Shown here piece after piece: positions 32,099 to 43,126 of a DNA stretch of 64,000 nucleotides (its first letter is position 1; each line of letters starts with the position of its first letter). Both the position numbers and the translations under genes were made by a program. Origin of the DNA: Linum tenue. Its lineage: Eukaryota; Streptophyta; Magnoliopsida; Malpighiales; Linaceae. The notes under the pieces are model-generated. The model was not told the DNA's origin. It ran no database searches and saw only the letters and a list, made by a program, of their open reading frames with translations. The stretch covers positions 8,370,001-8,434,000 of the forward strand of contig CAMGYJ010000011.1 in the NCBI GenBank assembly GCA_946122785.1. The letters run 5' to 3'.

Positions 32099-33314
32099 AT
32101 GGATCCTCATGGCTTCTCCAACCATTGGGGGTATCAACCACCACCCGAGTGGTATTACCCCAAGACTTCGTGGAGCAATCAAGGAGGAGAAGACTATGGA
32201 TTCGGATGTCAGTACCAACCCCCCTACTATGGAGAACAACCAAACCCTTGGGAACCTCAAGAACAATATCCTTTTCAAGAAGAGTTCCTGCCACAACCAG
32301 AGGGGCCATCTGAGTTGGAGTTAGCCATGGAGGCCTTCACGGGCCACTATGCAGAGCCATGCTACACTTCACTGGAAGATCCGAACAAACAATTAAGGCT
32401 TCTCATGGAGCAGTTTGCTCGAGACACTGAGAGATCATGCTCGAAGATGGATCTTCAAATCCAAGCCCTTGCCCCTTCTGATCCCTCATTTCTCCATGAA
32501 ATGGAGGAGACTGTTCAGTGCTCAGCAAAGCAAACAGAGTGGGTGGAGCAAGTTTGCTCATATCCTGCTCAAGATCACCTTTCTTCTACCACACTAGAAG
32601 AGGTGGAGGATGACAAAGGCTACGGGGACGTTGAGGAGCATACATAAGTTATCACAGAGAACTACCATGATAATCATGATCAGGAAAGTCCTCTGGTTGT
32701 AGATCACACCTTTCCTCATTTCTACTCTAACATGTTGGGCCCGTGCGAGGAGATGCAAGATGATCCCATTGAAAGAAATTGCTTGGCGACTTGCTCTCCA
32801 ATCTGTTCTAGAAGAAGAAGAGCTAGCAAGGATGAGGAAGGAAGTTGTGGAGGATGAGGAAGAAAGCAAAGTAGAGGTAGTTCTTGATCTTGTCCAAGGG
32901 GAGAGACCACATTCTGATGAAGGAAGGGGGGTTGAAGAAGCAATTGGCGTCCAGGCTGAGGATGAGGATGAAGAGGCTTGCACCGACCATATGTTACATG
33001 TGATATCTCCACCAAACTTCGAGGAGCTGCTTGGCAAGGACCCATTTGCAGTGCCTCTTTGCCAAACCAAGACCACATCAACATCAATCCCTCTTGGTGG
33101 ATGCGATGGTGGTCAATCGAATATACCTTATCTGGTTTGGGGCAATGAGACAAGAGCAGACGCGTAGGAAAGGTCTAGAAAGTGGAGACTTCATCTTCCT
33201 CAAGGCCACGAGCCATCTTCATCACCTATCACATCACATGCTCGTGACTTGAGACTCCACCTTATTAATGAGAACCTCAAGTTCAAGGAGGTTCTAGCAT
33301 GGACCGAAACTTAG
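32099..33314 (+). pseudogene. Gag-like frame of element 2, broken
   Basis: It starts MDPHGFSNHWGYQPPPEWYY and runs open to 32647, where GAA has become TAA. A 1-nt insertion near 32770 shifts the rest into another frame (32760-33167), and a further change follows YLVWGNE. The conserved C-terminal motifs NFEELL, LCQTK and VPLGG-type are still readable. This copy has the native 5' start that element 1 lacks. The start follows a GTTGGTGCAG| segment that could be a splice acceptor or simply leader. Confidence 0.8.
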
Positions 33315-33350
33315 GAGCCACCGTCTAGCTAAGACGTAAAAGAAGCGCTT

Positions 33351-33368
33351 GTGGGGAGGCAACCCCAC
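33351..33368 (+). other. Conserved RNA hairpin after the gag-like stop (element 2)
   Basis: GTGGGGAGGCAACCCCAC has the same 6-bp stem and AGGCAA loop as element 1. The third pair is G-C instead of T-A, so both strands changed together. Confidence 0.7.
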
Positions 33369-33557
33369 CAAGGTTTGTTTTTCTTTCGGTTGTTTTTCGA
33401 TTTGTCCACTTGGAACTATGGTTTCTATCACCCAGTGTGTTTTGATGACTCTATCCCTGCTAACTGGTCCAATTTCCAGTCCCCTGACAGTCCGTATTCC
33501 CGGTAACATCATTTCCCCTGATTTTTCTCTCTGCTCCACTGAGGGCAATGTCGTGCT

Positions 33558-33588
33558 TAAGTGTGTGTGTGTGGGGGGGGGGGGGGGA
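33558..33588. repeat. Expanded G-tract at the internal polypurine motif (element 2)
   Basis: Where elements 1 and 3 read TTAAGTGTGGGGGG, element 2 has TTAAG, five GT units and 15 consecutive G (33571-33585). This is a slippage expansion. Confidence 0.8.
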
Positions 33589-34294
33589 GGGTGTTTATCT
33601 ATTTTTGACTGCTAGATGAGTTTGTGTGCTGGGAGCCTAGTCCACTGTCCAATTTGATGAATTGAGGGCTCCAAGTATTGTTCCCTGCAAAATCCTGCTC
33701 AGTATGCTTTGAATTGACAGTCTTTATGGTGATAGGCAACCTAGGGAGGTAGTTGTAGCACTATGGAGGATGTTGAAGTATAAGATTTTTCCTATCTGTC
33801 TCTCTGTTGTGCCGGTTGATTTTGTGAACTAGTGGATTCAGGACCGTTGATTCATGTGGTATTGATGACTCCTCTTATGTTGTGTTGTGGACTCGTGTAT
33901 CGAAAAAGGGTGCTCAAGTGTGAAATGAAAAAGCAGTTGGTCCTCCATGTAAAAAATTTGAAATTCTAAGACATGGGGTAAGCCCAACGTGTGTGGCACA
34001 GTGCATTGCACAAAATCGGGTTTTGGAAGAGATTTTAGTGATCCTTGGTGGGGTAGGCCTACAAGGGGAAGCTAAGTTGTCTCTAGTACAAGTAAAATTT
34101 CCACCCCTTGAACGGTTTGCCTACTTAAGGATGTGTTTTTAAGGGCACGGATAGAGCTTCCGACCCCCCTTAATTTCATTGACCCTCCACACGAAGTGAG
34201 GAATAGGAGTTAAAAGAAGTACTCTGGCGAGTGACAGATGTACAGAAATTGCTCTTGCTCACCTAATAAGGGCAGACCGCGCATACAAACTGCA

Positions 34295-34352
34295 GTTGGA
34301 ACCCCAGCAAAGGGGAAAAAAAAAACAAATAGCAAGAAGAAGGGGTTTCAAC
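34295..34352 (+). other. Second conserved stem (element 2)
   Basis: GTTGGAACCCC (34295-34305) pairs with GGGGTTTCAAC (34342-34352). One A-T pair becomes a G-U wobble, and the A-rich loop differs from element 1. Confidence 0.6.
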
Positions 34353-34637
34353 AATTGAAATGAAATGGAAGAGCACCCGATACATCCTTGGTTGTTGAAT
34401 TGTGTGAGTCTCCTTATCCATGAATTGACTGTCTTAGTTCCACTGCTTCTCATGATCCTGGCTTGAGTCTAGTACTCGTATTGAGCGAGATAGGGGGCGT
34501 CTTAGAAGACCAGTGGACCTCGTAAGTTGCTAAATGATATAGAAAATCCTCTGCCGACGATCGGAGGTGCATATTGCTATAGAGGTCTGGAGAGTTGTAT
34601 TGGTTTGAGTCAGGTTTGCTTGGGGACAAGCAAACGG

Positions 34638-34654
34638 TTAAGTGTGGGGGAATT
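34638..34654 (+). other. Polypurine tract before the 3' LTR (element 2)
   Basis: TTAAGTGTGGGGGAATT, identical to element 1, directly before TGATGACTTG. Confidence 0.75.
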
Positions 34655-36050
34655 TGATGACTTGATATGTACACATGTTTTAGTCCACCATTCCAGTACC
34701 GTTTGAGTCTCATCTCTCGTGTTTTAGGCCGATTTCATGCTAGGTTGTTCTTGTTTGTGATATTTCAGGTCATAGTACGTGAAAGAAGGTTTGGGCACGA
34801 GTTTGGGGTCGATTGGAAAAAGTTGGGATGTTTGACGAAAAGCTGGAAATTCTACACGGGCACGCCTAAAATTCCACACGGGCGTGTGACTTGGCTGTGT
34901 GGCACCACTTTGCACGGGCAAATCGCACTGGCCGTGTATGGGACCCCTTGTGGACGTGGGGAAAGTCCAGGGAGCTCACACGGCCAGACTGGAAATCCAC
35001 ACGGCCGTGTGGTTTTGGTCGTGTAGCGTAACTGAAGCCACTTAAGTGAAACCCGGCGTTTTGCACTTCCACACGGGCAGCTGGGGATTTCACACGGCCC
35101 TGTGATCGGGCAGAACTGGGTTTTAACCCAATTTCGAGTCTTTTGAAGAGGGAGTCGACTTTTTGGAGCAAAAACATAGCCCTAGAGAGGGAAAGTGCGA
35201 AGAACACATCCTAGAGGTGATTTTGGAGCTGAGTTTCATCAATCGAGCTTGGAGATCATCATAGGAGTGAAGATCATCATCCCAGAGCAGATTTTCCTCA
35301 TCTTTATGAGTATGACTACTCTGATTACTGTTTTCCTCTCTCTCTCTCTCTCTCTATGGAGTAGAACCTTCTCTCACTTGGGTATGAATAACCCTAGTTT
35401 CATGTGTTAGGGATCTTAATTGTAATGACTTGGGATTATTATACTTTTTGATTTTAATCGATTGATGCATGATTCATTGAGTCAATTGAAGTCTGATCAT
35501 CTTTTCTTGATTTCTGCTTCAACTTGAGATAGATAGAATCTGATTAGGTTGTTAGAGCTTCATCAATCGGTAGTGGTATATTGATTATACGAGAGTTAAT
35601 TGATTTACTGCTTTGTACTGGAATCCAATTCCAGTAGTGGAGTTCTGTGTTCATACCCTCAGCTTTCTATCCTAGTGAAGACTAGTCGTCTGCCGGGTAG
35701 TTGGACTGAGAGGGCTTGGTCAGCTTAAGAGGTTCCAAGCTACTGTCTCTTCTGCAGTTTAATCAATAGTTAATCAACCCAGGGTACTTACAACTGAGAC
35801 CTAACTAAGGAGCTAGGGGGACTCATTCCCGAGTGACTCTTCCTTTGCTTTAGAAAATCGAACCATTTCCTGCTTTCTTACTGCTTTAAGTAAAAATCAC
35901 AATCACTCGACTTAGTTTGCTAGATAATAGATATTCACGGAGTAGGCAGTAGATCTAGACCCCGGGTTGACAATTAGAGCTTGCTTGTTACTGCATTTCC
36001 GGACTGCGATTACACTTGGTCGCAGTTTGGTGTTGTGTTTTAGCGTGTCA
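34655..36050 (+). mobile_element. 3' LTR of element 2 (subfamily II)
   Basis: TGATGACTTG to GCGTGTCA, 1396 bp. It shares LTR architecture with subfamily I but differs strongly in sequence throughout, including the part after 35150 (CTAGAGAGGGAAAGTGCG). It has its own CACACGG/CCGTGTG palindrome set (34850-35105) and a (CT)n run at 35337-35355. Confidence 0.8.
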
Positions 36051-36055
36051 GTCAG

Positions 36056-36388
36056 CAAGTGGGGTCCAGGGGCAACGCCCCCGGCCCACGATGTACGTGC
36101 TCAATGTTATTTGGGTTCGGGTTCTGAGCCTGGTCTATAACCGTTTTCCTTTACCAGATTGGATTAGGGTTAGACCTAGGAGAAGTACTATAAATACTAC
36201 TCATACTCCTCTGTAATATGTAATCTCCTCGATATAGTGAAACTGGCTCTCTCTCGCCCGTGGTCTAGCTAACACACACCTTGTTAGTGAACCACATAAA
36301 TTGTGTGTCGTGTTTTTGATTCTCGCTTTCGTATTCTTGCTTTGTTGATTCCAGCGATTTCCCGATCCGTAGCAGAGCGTTTATAACA
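36056..36388 (+). mobile_element. Copia LTR A (5' copy)
   Basis: It ends GCGTTTATAACA at 36388. Its last ~150 bp recur at 40812-40954 (GTGTGTCGTG, GATTCTCGCTTT, GCGATTTCCC). A TATA box, TATAAATA, is at 36189-36196. The exact start lies near the end of Athila element 2, within a few bases of 36051. Confidence 0.65.
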
Positions 36389-37771
36389 AGTTGTTCGGAT
36401 CCAGGGCGGTTTGATATGATCCCAAATTCTCCATTATACACGTTTAATTTACTCGACGAAGAAGCTAACGAAGTTGGGAAGAAGAAGAGCAGAATTTGGC
36501 TAAGTCAAAATCCGTGTTCAGGGTACATACTTTGGAGGCATGGTTCTCTCAATTGGCTTGGGGGAAATTCAAGTTTAAGGTTTTTTTTTACAGATAAAGT
36601 TACCATGTTTCCAATGGTATGCTTTATGGATCCAGATGATGTCATTAAAGTTGTTTTCCAAAGCCTCAAAGGGGCTACCTCAAAACTGGAAAACTGCCAG
36701 AAAATGGTTAAGTCTGGAAAGTGTTTTGTGAAGCCTACTTTGGAGCTTAATTCGAGGAGTATGGATCTGATTCAAGTCCAAAGGCTTCCACAAAATGAAA
36801 CTAGGTATGTTTGTGAACAAAGGGAAGGAATTGGATGAAGAATTGGAGTTCGGGAAGGCCTCGAACAAAAGGCGCGAAGTTAGTACGAAAGCTGCCTTTT
36901 GACTGTTTTGCGGGCAGCTTACTTGTGCGCCAAGAAAGGAAGTTTACGGCCGAATTTTGAATCCTTTTTAGAGTTTGTTTTTACCTTAATTGTTTCCTTG
37001 TTCATCTAGATTTGTATTAGGTTTTATTGGCTATAAATAGCCCTCCATTTACGTTGTAAAAATAGAAGACTTTGATTAATCGAAATTGAGAACCGTTTGG
37101 TTTGTGCAAGTTGCGACTTGTTTTGGGTTTGGTGGATTCCAAACTTGCTGAGCTTGTGTATCGATTGAATAGTCACTTCAATCGTGGTCGAGCAACTACC
37201 TTTTATACCAATCGAGCGTTCCCCAGGTGTGGAATCGTCCTTTTGGTTCCGTTTTATCCAAGTTCGTATTAAGAACGCGTTGTTCTTGATTCGAGCTCAA
37301 TCGATTCTTCGATTGAGTCGTTTGCTGCGTTACTTTGATAAACATACACCCCCCAGGGGCGTATTACGGTTGAGGTCAGTTTGGTGGACCCTCATTCAGT
37401 GACCTCAGGATTTGAGATCCACGTTTGGGCTTGGCAGATCAAAGAGAGTCCTGCATTTGGGAAGCAAATCAAAGAGATTTCTACGTCTGGTAAATTCCTT
37501 GTACTGAGAAGCCCATCGATACAAGGCATTTGGCGGATCAAGATAATCGCTGAGGTGAGGACATGAAGTTCGTGGTCCTTGTCTTGAGGGGGTGGATTGT
37601 TATGGGCAATCCAAGTACCACATTGGTAATACAAAGGAAGAGACCCTTGTATATAAGTGTCCACCTAACCCAATCGTACGAGGCCTTTTGGGGAGGACAC
37701 CCAAGAGTAAAACCGTGCGGGTTTGGCCCAAAGCGGACAATATTGTACTAATGAGGAGCCCGATTTCGACA
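36389..37771 (+). mobile_element. Second copia LTR-like segment (LTR B) between LTR A and the primer site
   Basis: It contains a TATA box TATAAATA (37032-37039) and ends CCCGATTTCGACA two bases before the primer site, as an LTR should. About 36508-36935 is homologous to the arms of the foldback MULEs. There is no 3' partner of this LTR in the window. A short open frame (36416-36838) has no known domain. Confidence 0.5.
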
Positions 37772-37773
37772 AG

Positions 37774-37785
37774 TGGTATCAGAGC
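37774..37785 (+). other. Copia primer binding site, initiator tRNA-Met type
   Basis: TGGTATCAGAGC is complementary to the 3' end of initiator tRNA-Met, the standard primer for plant Ty1/copia elements. It lies 51 bp before the gag start codon. Confidence 0.85.
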
Positions 37786-37824
37786 CGCGGCTGGAAAGCA
37801 TGCTAGGGTTTTCGATTTAGAAGA

Positions 37825-40800
37825 ATGACGTCGGTGAACATGAAGATCAAAAAGTTCACGGGGAAGAACAGCTTCGCTATATGGCATATCAAGATGCAGG
37901 CTTTATTAAAACAGAAAGGGCTGTGGGGGCCGCTGTCTGCGAAACAAAAGAAGGCAGCGGTCGATGACGATGAATGGAATACCCTGGAGAAGAAGGCCCA
38001 CTCGACCATCATGCTATCGTTGTCTGATGACGTCATCATTGAAGTCGTTGTTGAGAAGACTGTCGCGGGCTTGTGGTTGAAACTAGAGAGTCTGTATATG
38101 ACGAAGTCTCTAACCAACAAGCCGCATCTCAAGCAACGGTTGTTCAGCTTGAGGATGCAAGAAGGTAAACCTTTGAGGGAACATCTCGAACAACTTAACT
38201 CTATTTTGCTGGATCTGCGTTATATAGATGTTCGAGTTGATGACGAGGATGCTGCCTTAATCCTGTTGGTTTTTTTGCCGAGTTCATATGAGAATTTTGT
38301 TGATTCTTTTATTGCCGGTAAAGAAAGCGTGTCGTTGGACGATGTCAGGTCTGCTCTTTAAACGAGAGAGATCAGGCATAAGGCGTCCGGATTTGGTACA
38401 TGTGGTGAGGCATCGGGTTTGACTGTTACAGGTGGAAAGGGAAAGAAGAAATCTGGTAAAGGGAATTCGAACAAGAATTCCAAGGGTCCCGGTCCACAGC
38501 CAGGTGATGCTTGTCACAACTGTAAGGAAGTGGGGCATTGGAAGTACAACTGTCCCAGGAGAAGAGGGCAATAGAAGAAACAAGGTTCAGTTGCCGTGGC
38601 AGATGTGGACAACAGTTCTGAAGCCGATCTCGCCTTGGATCTAGATGAGAAGGCACATCGTGGGGATGTGTGGTTTCTGGATACTGCAGCCTCATACCAT
38701 ATGTCTCCGAACAGAGATTGCTTCACAACCTACAAGTAGATAGATGGTGGTAACGTGGTCATGGCAAATGGAGATGTCTGCATGGTTGTTGGAATTGGGT
38801 AAATAAAGGTTCGGGCACATGATGGTTGGTTCTGTACCGTGAATGATGTCAGACATGTTCCACGAATGACAAAGAACCTGATCTCCTTGAGTCTACTCGA
38901 CAACAAGGGTTTCAGCTTCAAAGGAAAAGGTGGAGTTGTGTATGTCTACAAAGGTTCAAGGAAGGTGCTTAAGGGCGTGAAGTGTGAGACCTTGTATGCA
39001 TTACAAGGGTCTGTGTTGTCTGGTTCTACTACAGTTGCATAGTCTCACGTTCATCAGGAAGATATGACCACTCTTTAGAACATGAGACTGGGGCATATGA
39101 GTGAACGAGGGGTGCAAGTTCTGTCAAAGGGGGATCTTCTTTGCGGGTACAAGGTGCATAATTTGGAATTCTGTGAGCATTGTGTGTTTTGGAAGCTACA
39201 TCGCAGGAAGTTTCCCAAGAAGGGTATCCACCGGACGAAGGGGATACTGGATTACCTCCACTTTGATTGTTGGGGTCCTTCACGAGTTGAATCCATTGGA
39301 GGCAGCATGTATTTTCTATCTATTATTGATGATTATTCGAGATTTACTTGGATTTTCAGGATGAAGCAGAAAATTGAGGCTTTCACGAAGTTCAAGCAGT
39401 GGAAGACATTGGTGGAGAATCAGACCAGGAAGAAGATCAAGATGTTGTGAACGGACAATGGTCTAGAGTTTTGCAATTCTGAGTTCAAGGAATTCTGCAA
39501 GGATATGGAGGGATTGCCCGTCATCAGACCGTTAGAGATACACCCCAGCGGAATGGCGTTGCAGAAAGGATGAACCAGACATTGTTGGAGAGAGCACGGT
39601 GCATGCTCTCTAATGCTAGACTAGAGAGAAGATTCTAGGTAGAAGCAGTAAACATGGCGTGCTTCCTGATCAACCGTGGACCTCACACACCTACCGAGTT
39701 TAAGACTCCTTATGAAGTGTGGTATGGTAAGCTTGCTGATTATTCTTCACTGAAAAGCTTTTGGGTGTCCTGTTTATTATCATATGGATGAGGGTAAACT
39801 GAACCATGGTTGTCACGCCGCCCGGCGTGTCACCGGTTGAACCGATACCGGTCATAAAACCGGCGTGACACTACCGGTATAACCGGCATGATCGATATAC
39901 GAATCTCTATGTAAAATGGCCTTATTTTAGTGAGTCTAATTGATAAAAATAATTTTATTATTTATTTTATGAGTATAAAAGTTAAATATTGATGTTATTT
40001 GTTGGATTCAAGTATAAATGTTTAAGAATTGACGTTAAATGTCATGTTTAAATATGAGTATTTATAATTTTATTTGTAATATTGACCGGCATGAACCGAC
40101 ACAAACCGATATGTACCACCGGTCGAACCATTCCACTTGCTAAACAGGCACACTGGCATAAACCGGTTTGACAACCTTGAACTGAACCCAAGGGGGGCAA
40201 AGAAGGGTGTATTTGTGGGCTACGGAGATGGAGTTAAGGGATTTCGAGTCTAGTCACCTTCTGAGCATCGAGTTATACTCAGTAGAAATGTGATATTTGA
40301 TGAGAAGTCTATGTTTATAAGCAGGTGGAGCTGCAAACTCTCAATGAGAGCGAGTTTGAGCACCAAGGTGGAGAAGATCAACATGAGGATGTCTCTACAG
40401 AGCCAGAAACGTCAAAGTTCAGTGCAGGAGCTCAACAGTCTATAGCTTTCGGTAGACCGAAGAGAGCGACTGCATGAGTACCTCCAAAGAGGTATGGTTT
40501 CGAGGACATGATGGCGTATTCATTTCAGGTTGCTGAAGAGGTGGATGCAGGTGAGCCACAGACCTATAGAGAAGCCGTTTCGGGTGGCGAAGCTGATCAG
40601 TGGCTTGACTCAATGGGAAATGAGATGGAATCCCATGATAGGAATCAGACTTGGGAGCTCGTCAAACGACCACAGGGAAGGAAGATTATTACAAACAAGT
40701 GGATGTACAAGAAGAAGGAAGGAATCACTTCTGAAGAGGGCATTAAATTTAAAGCTCGGGTGGTTGCACGAGGCTTCTCGCAGGGGGAAGGAGTTGACTA

Positions 40801-40836
40801 CAATGAGACTTACTCTCTCTCTCCCGTGGACTAGCT
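37825..40836 (+). pseudogene. Ty1/copia gag-pol, decayed and cut short in reverse transcriptase
   Basis: One frame runs from 37825 through most of the element with nonsense codons. Gag (MKIKKFTGKNSFAIW...) stops first at 38359. A zinc knuckle CHNCKEVGHWKYNC is at 38512-38553. The protease motif near 38680 reads FLDTAASYHM, with Ala in place of the Gly of D(T/S)GAS, so the active site is damaged. The GAG-pre-integrase and integrase core (HFDCWGP, IDDYSRF) follow, to a TGA at 39448. A frameshift then leads to HQTVRDTPQRNGVAERMNQT. A hAT MITE interrupts it at 39805-40179. The last part (40508-40834) is the start of RT (KARVVARGFSQGEGVDYNET), fused directly to LTR sequence at a CTCTCTCT tract. 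Confidence 0.88.
39805..40179. mobile_element. hAT-type MITE inside the copia pol region
   Basis: The element (375 bp) has ends CATGGTTGTCAC and, inverted, CAAGGTTGTCAAA. The exact 8-bp duplication AACTGAAC flanks it (39797-39804 and 40180-40187). Removing the element and one TSD restores the copia reading GKLNP...KKGVFVGY, which proves the insertion point. Many CCGGT/ACCGG motifs lie near the ends. Confidence 0.9.
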
Positions 40837-40954
40837 AACGCACACCGTGTTAGTGAACCACGTAAATCGTGTGTCGTGTTTTCGATTCTCGCTTTTGTAT
40901 TCTTGCTTTAACGTTCCTAGCGATTTCCCAATCTGTAGTAGCGCGTTTATAACA
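40812..40954 (+). mobile_element. 3' fragment of copia LTR A
   Basis: It matches the end of 36056-36388, closing with GCGCGTTTATAACA. It joins the RT sequence at a (CT)n microhomology (40811-40823), so most of RT, RNase H and the start of the 3' LTR were deleted. Confidence 0.75.
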
Positions 40955-41339
40955 ACATCAATCACATTCAACGCAATCAATTTCAACTATTTATCGTGAG
41001 CATAATTACTATTTATCTCTAACTCTTATTTGGAAATTTCCTTTTTTTGAAATCCATTTCTAATAAATCATACATTTATAACTTCACTTCCACTCCCAAA
41101 AAATTACTAAAGAAGAGTCGTCAAACATTTGGAGCCTCCCTGCCACCGTCCAGCCATCATTGTCGCCTCCGACCTTACACTAGGTACGTCTCACTTTTTC
41201 AATATATATTTTGCATATCGGGCGAGTTTTTTGAATTTTCATCAATTTTTACGGCGGACTGTAAAAATCCAAAAATAATATAGAATGAACAACACGATTT
41301 TACGTAGTTTCTCCGTTCATGAATAAAACGGACTAGTCC
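40955..41339. other. Unassigned DNA
   Basis: A 78-codon frame (41047-41283) has no recognisable domain. No TSD was found for the copia element on this side. Confidence 0.35.
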
Positions 41340-41695
41340 ACGTATGGAGAATGTGAGTTCTCGGTTGTTCTTTTATTATTTGATTAGGTTTTCTTAGAGC
41401 TTTAGGCGTGTAACCCTTACTCTTTTATACCTGACAGAAGTCGATCCCTATCAACACAAACACGGGATGGCGCAGTTACAATGAGATCCCTAAACTAGTC
41501 AAAAAGAACAAAAACGTGTCTAGGAATTCCAATACTCCCCCTCAAGCGGAGTGAATGTCAAGAAGTCCAAGCTTAACCAAAATATGAGAAAACTGATCAA
41601 TGCTAAGATACTTATTGAATAGATCTACCGGCTGTTCAGAAATGGCAATCTTGAGAGGGAAAACGTCACCTGATTGGACCCACAATCAAGCAATA
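41340..41695 (-). mobile_element. Antisense copia fragment (3' end of pol, polypurine tract, LTR)
   Basis: On the - strand, CCGCTTGAGGGGGAGTATTG is a copia polypurine tract (41531-41550) followed by an LTR start. The flanking 41551-41690 corresponds to the end of a copia RNase H region as usually seen in antisense. Both outer ends are undefined. Confidence 0.55.
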
Positions 41696-42682
41696 GAAAT
41701 AAATATAGTGTAATCGTGCCTCACGTTTTTTCTTCTTTTGATAATAAACTATATATCACTATTATAAGGGTAAAATACAATCAATCAATAGAAATAAATA
41801 TTTCAAATCCAATTATTGGTCTAGGTGAGGAAGGTGACAACACTTGTAGCTCATAGAAATCTTGGTCGAAGTATGGGAGATGCTAAATAGTAGTAGCTTA
41901 AGTGGGCATTTTGGATGAAATAGGGATGCAAATTAGATGAATCCAGTCGAGTTTTGTCTATTTCGGACTTAGCTTGTCAAGAAACGAGTCAAGTTCGAGC
42001 TCGGCGCATATATTATCGAGCGGAGTCTAGTTGAATCGAGTTTGAGCTCGGATCGTTTACTAAGAGTTTGGCTCATGTATATGTCTCGAACTCAACTCGA
42101 GCACGACTTGTCAATGATCGCATGAGCTCTTGTCGAGCTTGACTCATCAATAAGGTCGTGAGTTCAGCTCGAACTTAATTCATTTATTCTTAATACTTGA
42201 ATCCTTAAACCGAACTTAAAAATAATTTATCGGTTAAATATTCTAATAATTATATGTCACGTATGATATGATGAGAAAATAATAGTTAATCTTTCATCAT
42301 AATCGTATTTCATATTTCATATACTATAACAAACTTATGAATTGTCAACAAAGGAAACTTATAAGATATAGATCGATTAGTTCATAAGCCGGTAGTTAAG
42401 TTGCATGCTAGCCACAACGGTTGAACCTCTCATGAACTCAATACGAGCTAACTCACGAGTTTAACTCAAAAAACCACTAAGTCAAACTGAGCCGCGAGCC
42501 TCTCGAGTTGAAAAAGGTTTAGATCAAACTTGACTAGTTAATAAACTAGTAGCTAGAGTTTCAAATGATATTTTTTTCAAGCCAACGTTAAGACACTCAT
42601 GAACAGTTCACCTCATTTGCAGTCCTCATTAGAAAATATATGAATAGAAAGAGATGGAAGGGTTTGTTTTGTTAATTACATC

Positions 42683-42685
<3 letters not shown>

Positions 42686-42720
<35 letters not shown>
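42686..42720. repeat. (TA)n microsatellite at the MITE insertion site
   Basis: An uninterrupted TA run that resumes at 43127-43142 on the other side of the MITE. Confidence 0.85.
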
Positions 42721-42723
<3 letters not shown>

Positions 42724-43126
42724 TGCCTTCTACGGTACCCCGGGTGAAATCCGGGGTACCGCATACCTTGAGTATGAAAACGCTATCTAGAACTCAAATT
42801 AGCATGATTTTTGGGCATGATACTATACCCTAACCCTTAATGAGTGAACCCTAGGTCCTAATTATCTAAATCTAAACTATAAACCCTAAGATGGTGCATT
42901 GATTTTTTTGCCTGTATTTGGACGAATCATAACCGTCGATTATTGTTTCTAATTAAATTGATCTTGGGGTATAAGATTTAGAGAATTAAGACCTAGATTT
43001 TAATCTTTATGGGTTAGATTATAGTATCATGTCCGAAAGATCAGTCAATTCAGGTTCTGGATATCGTTTTCTTACTCAAGGTATGCGGTACCCCAGATTT
43101 CACCCGGGGTACCATAGAACTCCCCA
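42721..43126. mobile_element. MITE inserted in a (TA)n tract (Micron-like)
   Basis: Long terminal inverted repeats: TGGTGCCTTCTACGGTACCC on the left mirrors the right end, and similarity continues for about 70 bp through GGTACCGCATACCTTGAGTA. TA repeats flank both sides. The 406-bp size and (TA)n target resemble the Micron class of MITEs. The matching place in the intact P450 intron (about 29310) has no element. Confidence 0.85.

Larger units (their letters stand above)
30582..36050 (+). mobile_element. Athila-like gag-only LTR element 2 with mismatched LTRs
   Basis: The order is: 5' LTR 30582-31963; primer site 31970-31987; degraded gag-like frame 32099-33314; noncoding block; polypurine tract 34638-34654; 3' LTR 34655-36050. 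GTCAG occurs directly outside both ends (30577-30581 and 36051-36055), consistent with a 5-bp TSD. The two LTRs belong to different subfamilies, which is not expected for one insertion. The right-hand TSD could be coincidental, because the next base pairs begin another LTR. No pol genes are present. Confidence 0.85.
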
